Source: Betaproteobacteria bacterium
GTDB lineage: Bacteria > Pseudomonadota > Gammaproteobacteria > Burkholderiales > UBA9220
Length of the DNA stretch: 5,790 nucleotides
Direction of reading: 5' to 3'
Assembly (NCBI GenBank): GCA_003519965.1
Contig: DOVS01000048.1
Span: 1 to 5,790 of the forward strand
The notes beneath the pieces were generated by a model. That model had not been told where the DNA came from, made no database searches, and worked only from the letters and a program-made list of their open reading frames with translations. Positions 1 to 5,760 of the stretch are shown piece after piece; position 1 is the first letter of the stretch; every line of letters starts with the position of its first letter. The translations under genes and the position numbers were made by a program.

Positions 1-444
1 AAGGAGGGCTTTCTGCGCTCCGAGCGTTCGTTGATTCAGACTATCGGCCGCGCCGCCCGCCATGTCAACGGCGCCGCAATCCTGTACGCCAATACACGGA
101 CAAAATCCATCCAGCGCGCCATCGAAGAAACCGAAAGACGGCGCGCCAAACAGATCGCCCACAACGCCGTTTGCGGTATTACGCCGAAAAGTGTGCGCAA
201 GCGGGTCAAGGACATTATCGATGGCGTCTACGATACCGAATCGGCGCGACAAGAAATGAAAGCGGCGCAAACACTGGCGGCCTATCACGCCATGGATGAG
301 AAAACAGCGCTCAAAGAAATGAAACGACTTGAGAAAGCCATGCTAGCGTGCGCCAAGAATCTGGAATTCGAACAAGCAGCAGCATTGCGCGACCAGATGA
401 AGGAATTGAAACAGGCTTATTACGGAGTGGAATTGCATGATTAG
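1..444 (+). CDS. uvrB: UvrABC system protein B (UvrB), C-terminal 147 residues; 5' end outside the window
   Basis: UvrB is the damage-verifying helicase-like subunit of the cytoplasmic UvrABC nucleotide excision repair complex. It receives the lesion from UvrA and recruits UvrC for incision. The frame is open from base 1 and no start is visible, so about 525 residues of a roughly 670-residue protein lie upstream. The visible part begins with the family block [20 protein letters not shown], which contains helicase motif VI with its arginines. It continues through an ILYANT strand and the RRRAKQ...GITP linker, and ends with a UVR motif ([23 protein letters not shown], about residues 101-123 of the visible part). 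In the family that motif contacts UvrC. Where E. coli has YNEEHGITP, this protein has HNAVCGITP, a divergent but conservatively placed segment. The stop codon overlaps the start of the downstream phosphatase gene by 8 bases. The identification is firm; only the boundaries outside the window are unknown. Confidence 0.97.
   Translation, partial: KEGFLRSERSLIQTIGRAARHVNGAAILYANTRTKSIQRAIEETERRRAKQIAHNAVCGITPKSVRKRVKDIIDGVYDTESARQEMKAAQTLAAYHAMDEKTALKEMKRLEKAMLACAKNLEFEQAAALRDQMKELKQAYYGVELHD
424..427 (+). promoter_or_regulatory. Ribosome binding site of the LMW-PTP gene
   Basis: GGAG lies 9 bases before the ATG at 437 and inside the last codons of uvrB. It supports this start, and means that ribosomes finishing uvrB pass directly over the initiation region. 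Confidence 0.6.
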
Positions 445-919
445 GGTATTGTTCGTCTGCATGGGCAATATTTGCCGCTCTCCCACTGCCGAGGGCGTAT
501 TCCGGCGCGCAGTGGCGGAGGCTGGGCTGACGGCGCGAATAGCGATCGATTCTGCCGGCACGCACGACTATCATGTCGGCGAGGCGCCGGATCACCGGAT
601 GCAACGAGCCGCCTTGCGCCGAGGTTACGACCTCAGCGGCTTGCGCGGACGTCAGATCGGCGTTGACGATTGCCATCGCTTCGATTACATCCTAGCGATG
701 GATCGCGCTAATTTACGGGATATTCAGCGGTTGTGCCCGCCGGCGCAACGCCACAAGCTGGAATTATTCCTCCTGCACGGCAACCGCTTTCAGGCGGACG
801 AAGTGCCAGACCCTTATTACGGCGGCGCCGATGGCTTCGACTACGTGCTGGATTTGGCGGAAGACGCGGCGCAAGGGCTGTTGACTCGGTTGAAGAAAGT
901 ACAGGCGGCCGCCGATTAG
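437..919 (+). CDS. Low-molecular-weight protein-tyrosine phosphatase (LMW-PTP)
   Basis: This 160-residue cytoplasmic phosphatase would remove phosphate from phosphotyrosine through a cysteinyl-phosphate intermediate. The P-loop C-X5-R-S lies at the extreme N terminus (C8 nucleophile, R14, S15 in [14 protein letters not shown]). The general acid sits in the C-terminal DPYY motif (D125). A conserved [14 protein letters not shown] block covers about residues 39-52. Length and motif order match the LMW-PTP family (Wzb, Etp, PtpA and YfkJ types). No polysaccharide export genes or tyrosine autokinase are visible nearby, so the substrate is unknown and I assign no symbol. The ATG at 437 is preferred because the P-loop must lie near the N terminus and because GGAG at 424-427 stands 9 bases upstream, inside uvrB. 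The 8-base overlap with uvrB suggests co-transcription and translational coupling. ArsC-type arsenate reductase of the LMW-PTP fold is the main alternative, but the DPYY acid and lack of the extra redox cysteine arrangement favour a phosphatase. Confidence 0.95.
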   Translation: MIRVLFVCMGNICRSPTAEGVFRRAVAEAGLTARIAIDSAGTHDYHVGEAPDHRMQRAALRRGYDLSGLRGRQIGVDDCHRFDYILAMDRANLRDIQRLCPPAQRHKLELFLLHGNRFQADEVPDPYYGGADGFDYVLDLAEDAAQGLLTRLKKVQAAAD

Positions 920-1156
920 CGAGGATGCCCGCTATGCCGGGGAAACGCATGGGTTGACGCGTGGCGGCGCGCCTTTTTAAGCCAGAACATGGTCTGCGAC
1001 GGCCTCTTTCGGTCTTTTCCCAACGTTCGTGCATCATCGGCTCGATTGCGCCTTGTCTTGTTATGTGCAGATCGCCGCGGTAACACTAAAAAAACAAGCC
1101 CCGCCTAAGAAAATGGCGAGGCTTGTCGACGATCCGAGAGACGCGCCGTTAGGTTT
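920..1156. other. Convergent intergenic region between the phosphatase gene and rne
   Basis: The 237-bp gap separates two genes that point at each other. It contains one strong terminator for the minus strand (1088-1126). For the plus strand I see only a weak candidate: a short GC-rich palindromic stretch, GGCGGCGCGCC at 963-973, followed by five T residues. Its possible stem is only about 4 bp, so I do not call it. A perfect 10-bp palindrome, GGCGGCCGCC, lies at 904-913 at the end of the phosphatase gene. No convincing gene or RNA is seen here. Confidence 0.6.
1088..1126 (-). terminator. Rho-independent terminator of rne
   Basis: Read on the minus strand, the arms ACAAGCCTCGCC (1126-1115) and GGCGGGGCTTGT (1105-1094) pair over 12 bp around a 9-base loop. 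A run of six further T residues (1093-1088) follows at once. The one non-Watson-Crick position is U-G in the minus-strand RNA but C-A in the plus-strand RNA. The T run also exists only on the minus side, so the element is directional. It begins about 30 bases after the rne stop codon. Confidence 0.9.
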
Positions 1157-3691
1157 TTACGCTTGTTTCTGCGTTTCCACCTGCTCCAACGGGCCAGAGT
1201 CGCTCGCCTCCACCACCTGCCATGGGCGCGGCGCAATGGAGCGGCGGGGCTTTATTTCGGCGTCGGGCTCCAAAGACCGGATTTCCGCTGCTTCAGGCCG
1301 AGTTTCAATCTGAACTAAGCTGCCGTCCACCGGCTGGGACGCCGCCGCAGGCTTCTCCTCGGTAGAACGCGGCGTGGCGCGGCGGCGGCGCGGCGCACGC
1401 GGCTTGTTCCTGGGTTTTTCCTCTTTTTCGCCGCTCCCTTCCACCGCGCTTGCTTCCCCTTGAACTTCAGGTGCGGGCGCCGCAGTCGTTATTTCCTCGA
1501 CATCGCCGTTGCCGCCGGCTTCTTGCTTCGGCTCAGGTGCGGCAGGCGCGGTTTCCATCGTCCTTTCCGCGACGTTCTGCGGCGCAACGGATTCTTGATT
1601 TGTCGCAGCGGCGGCTAGCGCTTGCGCGGGAACAGCCGGTGTGGCTTTTTCTTCTACGGAAGGCGCTGTTGGCTCCGGGGGCGCCGCGGCAACGGGTTGC
1701 TGTGTCGCCGGGGTGTCCTGCGGTGCGCCGGATACTTCACGGCGTTCGCGGCGCCCCCCGCGGCGGTTGCGCCGTGAGCGCTGCTCGGCGGCTTCCGCTG
1801 GCGGCGTTTCCGTGGCGGACCGAGAAGGCCGCGGCGCTGTTTTCTTGGCGGGCTGGGCGGAGCGTTCTTCTTGACGGTTTCTTTGTTGCATCGGCCGCCG
1901 TGCGGGCCGATTCTCCGATCCTTGTGCACGCGGGCTGCGGCGGGCGGTTTCCGCCGGTCGTTCGCGTTTCGGCGGTTGCGGTTTTGCGGCAGGCGCTTCA
2001 GCGCCAACGGTTAGTTTCTGGAACCATTTTTTAACCGTAATTAACCAACTGGACACTTCGGGATGAATCGGCGCCGGTCGTTCAGGCGTGACGCCTTTCA
2101 CCATCGCCTGCTGGCGTGGAGTTTTCGCTTCGGCGGCTGCCGGTTTTTGCTCTTCGCCGTCGGTTGGCGTTTCCGCCAGTTGATAGCTAGGGCGCGCATG
2201 TTCGGGATTTCCCAATTCATCGGAACGGATACGGGTGATGGTGTAGTGGGGCGTTTCCAGATGAATATTCGGAATCAACACGATATTGATTTTCAGCCGA
2301 GATTCGACAACGTGCATTTCCCCACGTTTCTCATTCAGCAAGAATGTAGCTACGTCTACCGGCACCTGGGCGTACACGGCGGCGGTCCCTTCTTTCATCG
2401 CCTCTTCCTGGAGGATGCGCAAAATATGCAGCGCAGAGGACTCGACGCCCCGGATATGGCCGGTGCCATGGCAACGAGGGCAGGGGATATGGCTGGTTTC
2501 CCCCAGCGAGGGCTGCAATCGCTGACGGGATAGCTCCAGCAGGCCAAACCGGGAGATTTTGCCCATCTGCACCCGTGCACGATCATGATGGAGCGCCTCG
2601 CGCAGACGATTTTCCACTTCCCGCTGATTGCGTTGGCTTTCCATATCGATGAAGTCAATGACCACCGAGCCGCCCAGGTCGCGCAACCGGAGCTGGCGCG
2701 CTACTTCGTCCGCCGATTCCAGGTTGGTCGTCAGTGCGGTCTGTTCGATGTCTGTGCCGCGCGTCGCCCGCGCTGAGTTGACATCGACGGAGACCAGCGC
2801 TTCAGTATGGTCGATAATAATTTCGCCGCCGGAAGGCAGCTGCACTTCGCGCGCGAAAGCGGTTTCAATCTGATGCTCGATCTGAAAGCGGGAAAACAGG
2901 GGGATGTCGTCTTGGTATAGTTTGACCTTGTTCACGTTTTGCGGCATGACGTGACTCATGAACTGCACGGCTTGTTCGTAAATGAACGAGGTATCGATCA
3001 GCAGTTCGCCGATATCCGGCTGAAAGTAGTCACGAATGGCGCGAATGACCAGGCTGCCTTCTTGATAGATGAGGTAAGCGCCGCTTTGCTGTTTGGACGC
3101 GTTTTCAATGGCGTTCCATAGTTGCAGGAGGTATTTCAAATCCCACTGAAGGTCTTCCAGGCTACGGCCAATACCGGCGGTACGGGCGATGACGCTCATG
3201 CCGCCGGGAACATCCAATTGCCCCATGATTTCGCGCAATTCGTTGCGCTCCTCTCCTTCGATGCGGCGCGATACGCCGCCGCCTCGGGGATTGTTGGGCA
3301 TCAGCACCAGATAGCGCCCCGCCAGGCTGATAAAGGTCGTCAGCGCGGCGCCTTTATTGCCGCGTTCGTCCTTTTCCACCTGGATGATTAATTCCTGACC
3401 TTCACGCAATACATCTTGAATGCGGGTCTTGGACAGATCGCCACCCTCGGCGGCTTGAAAATTGCTCCGGGAGACTTCTTTGAACGGCAAAAAGCCGTGC
3501 CGCTCCGAGCCGTAATCGACAAATGCGGCTTCGAGACTCGGCTCGATACGGGTGATGACTCCCTTATAGATATTGCTCTTTTTCTGCTCTTTCCCTGAAG
3601 ATTCGATGTCCAGGTCGATCAGTTTTTGACCATCGACAATAGCGACGCGCAGCTCTTCGGATTGCGTCGCGTTAAACAGCATACGTTTCAT
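1157..3691 (-). CDS. rne: Ribonuclease E, degradosome scaffold endoribonuclease
   Basis: RNase E cuts single-stranded AU-rich RNA, prefers 5'-monophosphate ends, matures rRNA and tRNA and starts mRNA decay; in gammaproteobacteria it is usually tethered to the inner membrane. The protein is 844 residues against 1061 in E. coli. The N-terminal half matches E. coli RNase E almost block for block: an S1 domain at about 35-125 with F57 and F67, a 5'-sensor region with R170-T171, a DNase I-like catalytic part with Mg-binding D303 (VDVNSARATRG) and D346 (VVIDFIDM), and the Zn-link CPRC (C404, C407). The tail after about residue 500 is low-complexity. It holds an amphipathic stretch at 547-562, an Arg/Pro-rich region at about 571-655, an acidic Pro/Ala/Glu region, and a second basic patch at 757-776. 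The ATG at 3691 gives the canonical MKRMLFNATQ start and has GGGAGAG 7 bases upstream. A GTG at 3718 in the same frame would add nine atypical residues and is rejected. RNase G is excluded by the long tail and the MKRML start. Confidence 0.97.
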   Translation of the reverse strand: MKRMLFNATQSEELRVAIVDGQKLIDLDIESSGKEQKKSNIYKGVITRIEPSLEAAFVDYGSERHGFLPFKEVSRSNFQAAEGGDLSKTRIQDVLREGQELIIQVEKDERGNKGAALTTFISLAGRYLVLMPNNPRGGGVSRRIEGEERNELREIMGQLDVPGGMSVIARTAGIGRSLEDLQWDLKYLLQLWNAIENASKQQSGAYLIYQEGSLVIRAIRDYFQPDIGELLIDTSFIYEQAVQFMSHVMPQNVNKVKLYQDDIPLFSRFQIEHQIETAFAREVQLPSGGEIIIDHTEALVSVDVNSARATRGTDIEQTALTTNLESADEVARQLRLRDLGGSVVIDFIDMESQRNQREVENRLREALHHDRARVQMGKISRFGLLELSRQRLQPSLGETSHIPCPRCHGTGHIRGVESSALHILRILQEEAMKEGTAAVYAQVPVDVATFLLNEKRGEMHVVESRLKINIVLIPNIHLETPHYTITRIRSDELGNPEHARPSYQLAETPTDGEEQKPAAAEAKTPRQQAMVKGVTPERPAPIHPEVSSWLITVKKWFQKLTVGAEAPAAKPQPPKRERPAETARRSPRAQGSENRPARRPMQQRNRQEERSAQPAKKTAPRPSRSATETPPAEAAEQRSRRNRRGGRRERREVSGAPQDTPATQQPVAAAPPEPTAPSVEEKATPAVPAQALAAAATNQESVAPQNVAERTMETAPAAPEPKQEAGGNGDVEEITTAAPAPEVQGEASAVEGSGEKEEKPRNKPRAPRRRRATPRSTEEKPAAASQPVDGSLVQIETRPEAAEIRSLEPDAEIKPRRSIAPRPWQVVEASDSGPLEQVETQKQA

Positions 3692-3698
3692 AAAGTTA

Positions 3699-3705
3699 CT
3701 CTCCC
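3699..3705 (-). promoter_or_regulatory. Ribosome binding site of rne
   Basis: On the minus strand GGGAGAG is followed after 7 bases by the ATG at 3691. This fixes the start at MKRML rather than at the upstream GTG (3718). The three G residues also belong to the 3' arm of a small hairpin (3703-3721), so access to this site may be controlled. Confidence 0.8.
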
Positions 3706-3721
3706 GCGCTCTAATCACGGG
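3703..3721 (-). promoter_or_regulatory. Hairpin overlapping the rne Shine-Dalgarno sequence
   Basis: In minus-strand RNA, CCCGUG (3721-3716) can pair with CGCGGG (3708-3703) over 6 bp, including one U-G pair, around a 7-base loop. The final GGG is part of the GGGAGAG ribosome binding site. The stem is short, so it would be a modest barrier rather than a switch by itself. That it affects translation is inference. Confidence 0.45.
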
Positions 3722-3847
3722 AAAGACAAACCGCCCCCGCCCACCGACGGAGGATCGCCGTTAGAATGTATTAGTCATCTTAAAGATTCATCATGTGTTA
3801 GGGATCGCAATTAAAATAACTAACTATTCACTAAAGGTTTGTCATGT

Positions 3848-3877
3848 TGTTTTCTTGCCGGCATCGGCAAGAAAACA
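3848..3877 (-). promoter_or_regulatory. 13-bp perfect stem-loop in the rne leader
   Basis: TGTTTTCTTGCCG (3848-3860) and CGGCAAGAAAACA (3865-3877) are exact reverse complements separated by the 4-base loop GCAT. It is the strongest inverted repeat in the gap. Neither strand has a T run immediately after it, so it is not an ordinary intrinsic terminator. Within the presumed rne leader it would form a stable hairpin suited to a regulatory or RNase E-recognition role. A palindromic protein-binding site is less likely given the single uninterrupted hairpin. Confidence 0.65.
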
Positions 3878-3973
3878 TAAATCCGCGAATGCTTTGAGCG
3901 CGCAAATCATTTACTATCGCTACTTTAACAGTTTGTGGTGAGCGAAATTAACCAAGTAATCCAATCCATTCAT

Positions 3974-4012
3974 TCCCGTCAACCGGGATTCTCGACTTCG
4001 GCCGCCGCCGAA
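3974..4012 (-). promoter_or_regulatory. Two adjacent GC-rich stem-loops near the 5' end of the rne leader
   Basis: The first inverted repeat pairs TCCCG (3974-3978) with CGGGA (3984-3988) around 5 bases. The second pairs TTCGGC (3997-4002) with GCCGAA (4007-4012) around 4 bases. Both would sit 30-70 nt from the predicted 5' end of the rne mRNA. Each stem is short, so chance is possible; the evidence is their tandem placement at the start of a leader expected to be structured. Confidence 0.35.
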
Positions 4013-4043
4013 AATTCATGCGGCCGCTGCAATGATCCAGCTT

Positions 4044-4049
4044 TATAAT
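4044..4049 (+). promoter_or_regulatory. Possible -10 element facing rluC
   Basis: TATAAT is perfect on the plus strand but has no recognisable -35 box 16-18 bases upstream and no extended -10 TG. It is half of the 10-bp palindrome TATAATTATA (4044-4053), whose other half is the rne -10 box. If used, transcription would begin only a few bases before the rluC ATG, giving a nearly leaderless mRNA. It may simply be a by-product of the palindrome. Confidence 0.3.
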
Positions 4050-4076
4050 TATAAGCAAAATGATAGAGTTAATCAA
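4048..4076 (-). promoter_or_regulatory. Predicted sigma-70 promoter of rne
   Basis: On the minus strand a -35 box TTGATT (4076-4071, 4 of 6 consensus bases) is followed after exactly 17 bases by a perfect -10 box TATAAT (4053-4048). The -35 box lies inside the first codons of rluC on the other strand. The predicted start near 4041 gives rne a leader of about 350 nt. It is the best sigma-70 match I could find by eye in the divergent gap. Confidence 0.7.
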
Positions 4077-5040
4077 AGGCCTCGTCACTAAGCTTACCAT
4101 CGGCGAGCAGGAGGCGGGACAGCGAATCGATAACTTTTTGGTCAAGTGCCTGAAGGGGGTGCCGAAAAGTCGTATTTACCGGTTGCTGCGTAATGGAGAA
4201 CTACGAGTAAATAGCAAGCGCGTTACCTTTTCCTATCGGCTCCAACTTGGCGATCGGTTGAGGATTCCGCCCGTGCGTGTCGCCGCATCCGTTAATAAGG
4301 CGCCGATTGGGCCGATCGCGCCACGATTGTCGCGCCTTGCTTTGTACGAAGACGATGCATTACTAGCGATCGACAAGCCGGCGGGCGTCGCCGTCCATGG
4401 CGGCAGCGGTATTAGCCGGGGATGCATTGAGCAACTGCGGCTGGAGCGGCCGGATTGGAAATTTCTTGAATTGGTGCATCGGCTCGACCGGGATACCTCG
4501 GGCGTGCTGCTGCTGGCGAAGAAACTCGCCGCATTGACCGGAATGCATCGGTTATTGCGTGAAGGGCAAGCCGACAAACGCTATCTTGTCCTGGTGAAAG
4601 GACAGTGGCGCGATGAAAAGCGCAGCGTCCGTCTGGCGTTGCATAAATTCCTGACCCCTAGCGGGGAGCGGCGGGTCGCGGTAAAAGAAGACGGCCAATC
4701 CGCCCACACCATATTCCGCCTCCAGCAACGCTGGGAACATTTTAGCTTGTTGGAGGCCGAACTTAAGACCGGGCGTACGCACCAAATACGCGTCCACCTT
4801 TCCCACCTCGGTTTTCCTCTCGCCGGCGACGATAAGTACGGCGATTTCCAGTGGAATAAACAATTGCAATCCCGCGGATTGAAGCGGATGTTCTTGCATG
4901 CCTGGCGGTTGAGCTTTCAGCATCCCGTGACGGGCGAACGTCTGCGTATCGAAGCGCCCTTGCCGGAAGCACTGCAAACTTTTCTCAAGCGTCTTGACGC
5001 CCCGGATGCGGAATTCGGCGTTTTATCGAGCGCCGATTGA
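4060..5040 (+). CDS. rluC: 23S rRNA pseudouridine synthase C (955/2504/2580-type)
   Basis: RluC isomerises uridines to pseudouridine in 23S rRNA; the E. coli enzyme modifies positions 955, 2504 and 2580 around the peptidyl-transferase centre. The 326-residue protein has an N-terminal S4 RNA-binding domain (about 20-80, with AGQRIDNFLVKCLKGVPKSRIYRLLRNGE-type conservation and the RIPPVRVA end). The RluA-family catalytic domain follows: VHGGSG at 112-117, the signature HRLDRDTSG at 140-148 with D143 as the presumed nucleophile, and TGRTHQIRVH at 237-246. Length and order follow E. coli RluC closely, and the divergent position beside rne is the E. coli arrangement, favouring RluC over RluA or RluD. 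The ATG at 4060 is the only ATG, GTG or TTG between the in-frame stop at 4033 and the S4 domain. It has no clear Shine-Dalgarno sequence, and TATAAT lies just upstream, so a nearly leaderless mRNA is possible. The stop nearly abuts the next gene. Confidence 0.95.
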   Translation: MIELIKGLVTKLTIGEQEAGQRIDNFLVKCLKGVPKSRIYRLLRNGELRVNSKRVTFSYRLQLGDRLRIPPVRVAASVNKAPIGPIAPRLSRLALYEDDALLAIDKPAGVAVHGGSGISRGCIEQLRLERPDWKFLELVHRLDRDTSGVLLLAKKLAALTGMHRLLREGQADKRYLVLVKGQWRDEKRSVRLALHKFLTPSGERRVAVKEDGQSAHTIFRLQQRWEHFSLLEAELKTGRTHQIRVHLSHLGFPLAGDDKYGDFQWNKQLQSRGLKRMFLHAWRLSFQHPVTGERLRIEAPLPEALQTFLKRLDAPDAEFGVLSSAD

Positions 5041-5042
5041 GA

Positions 5043-5699
5043 ATGCCGAAAAATTTCGATTTGCTCGTTTTCGATTGGGACGGCACCTTAATGGATTCAG
5101 CCGCCGCGATTGTTTCCTCCATTCAGTCCGCCTGCCGTGACATGGACCTGCCCGTGCCTAGCGCCGCGGAAGCCAGTCATATTATCGGCCTTGGATTAAA
5201 CGAGGCGATTAGCGCGCTATTGCCGCAGTTGGCGATGCGTGACTACCCACAGTTTATTTCGTGCTACCGCCGTCATTTCCTATCCAGCACCCAAGAGACG
5301 CCGCTGTTCGACGAAGCGGCGGAGGCTATCCCCGCACTGAACGGCGCGGGATTTTTACTTGCAATCGCGACCGGCAAAGGCCGGCGCGGACTAGATCGTG
5401 TTTTACAATCCACCGCGCTGGCGCCTTATTTTCACGCGACGCGCTGTGCCGACGAGTGCCATTCCAAGCCTCATCCCGCTATGCTGCGGGAAATCATGGA
5501 AACATTGGGGGCGGCGCCGGAAAGAACGCTGATGATCGGAGATACATCTCACGACCTTCGAATGGCGGCCAATGCTGGCGTTGCGTGCGTGGCGGCTTGT
5601 TACGGCGCCCATCCGCGGGAACACCTGCTGTGTTTTACTTCTCTAGCCTATGCCGATGATTTTCCATCGCTTTACCGCTGGTTGCGGCAGAATGCTTGA
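5043..5699 (+). CDS. HAD-superfamily (subfamily IA) phosphatase, phosphoglycolate-phosphatase-like
   Basis: This predicted soluble Mg-dependent phosphomonoesterase has 218 residues and all four HAD motifs. Motif I is FDWDGTLMD (D11 nucleophile, D13 acid/base). Motif II is the Thr in IATGKGR (T110). Motif III is K142 in SKPHP. Motif IV is GDTSHD (D167, D171). An alpha-helical cap lies between motifs I and II (about 18-85), typical of subfamily IA enzymes such as phosphoglycolate phosphatase. The substrate cannot be read from sequence, so no symbol is given. Pseudomonas also carries a HAD hydrolase directly after rluC, so the pairing is probably ancestral. I chose the ATG at 5043, two bases after the rluC stop. 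A TTG at 5037 overlaps the rluC stop as TTGA and would add only two residues, so it cannot be excluded. No strong ribosome binding site is seen for either, which suggests translational coupling to rluC. Confidence 0.93.
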   Translation: MPKNFDLLVFDWDGTLMDSAAAIVSSIQSACRDMDLPVPSAAEASHIIGLGLNEAISALLPQLAMRDYPQFISCYRRHFLSSTQETPLFDEAAEAIPALNGAGFLLAIATGKGRRGLDRVLQSTALAPYFHATRCADECHSKPHPAMLREIMETLGAAPERTLMIGDTSHDLRMAANAGVACVAACYGAHPREHLLCFTSLAYADDFPSLYRWLRQNA

Positions 5700-5729
5700 G
5701 TCGTGCGCGCTTGGGCTATCCGGGAAAGG

Positions 5730-5760
5730 TTGAATGGCGGCGGGGATTCCAAGGTATACT
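5730..5760 (+). promoter_or_regulatory. Possible promoter for a gene beyond the right edge
   Basis: TTGAAT (5730-5735) and TATACT (5755-5760) resemble sigma-70 boxes, each with one or two mismatches, but the 19-base spacer is longer than ideal. The rest of the 91-bp tail after the HAD gene shows no terminator hairpin. An alternative reading of the same bases is a gene start at ATG 5734 (see findings). Confidence 0.35.

Larger units (their letters stand above)
3692..4041 (-). promoter_or_regulatory. Predicted 5' untranslated leader of rne, about 350 nt
   Basis: If transcription starts about 7 bases after the -10 element at 4053-4048, the rne mRNA carries a leader of about 350 nt with no convincing ORF. 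It contains two short GC-rich stem-loops near its 5' end (3974-4012), a 13-bp perfect hairpin in the middle (3848-3877), an AU-rich stretch (about 3776-3845) and a hairpin over the ribosome binding site. In E. coli the 361-nt rne leader lets RNase E shorten the life of its own mRNA. Similar length, location and structured character make the same role likely here, but no sequence match to the E. coli hp2 element was established. Confidence 0.6.

Noticed and set aside
963..978. GC palindrome plus T run as a plus-strand terminator
   Set aside because: The possible stem is only about 4 bp with a 3-base loop, too weak to call.
1450..2034. A 194-codon plus-strand open frame opposite the RNase E tail
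   Set aside because: It is antisense to the GC-rich low-complexity tail of rne, its product is Arg/Ala/Leu-rich with no recognisable domain, and such frames are expected opposite Pro/Ala/Arg-rich coding DNA.
2063..2533. A 156-codon plus-strand open frame opposite the RNase E core
   Set aside because: It lies antisense to a highly conserved RNase E region, has no ribosome binding site or family resemblance, and is best explained as a shadow frame.
3692..3718. Upstream GTG start extending RNase E by nine residues
   Set aside because: The canonical MKRML start at 3691 has a well-spaced GGGAGAG; the extension is unlike other RNase E proteins and would place that ribosome binding site inside the coding region.
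3848..3877. Bidirectional intrinsic terminator between rne and rluC
   Set aside because: The genes diverge from this gap, so a terminator is not expected, and neither strand has a T tract after the stem.
3948..4145. A 65-codon minus-strand open frame across the rluC start
   Set aside because: It overlaps the predicted rne promoter and the conserved S4-domain codons of rluC, and its product resembles nothing I recognise.
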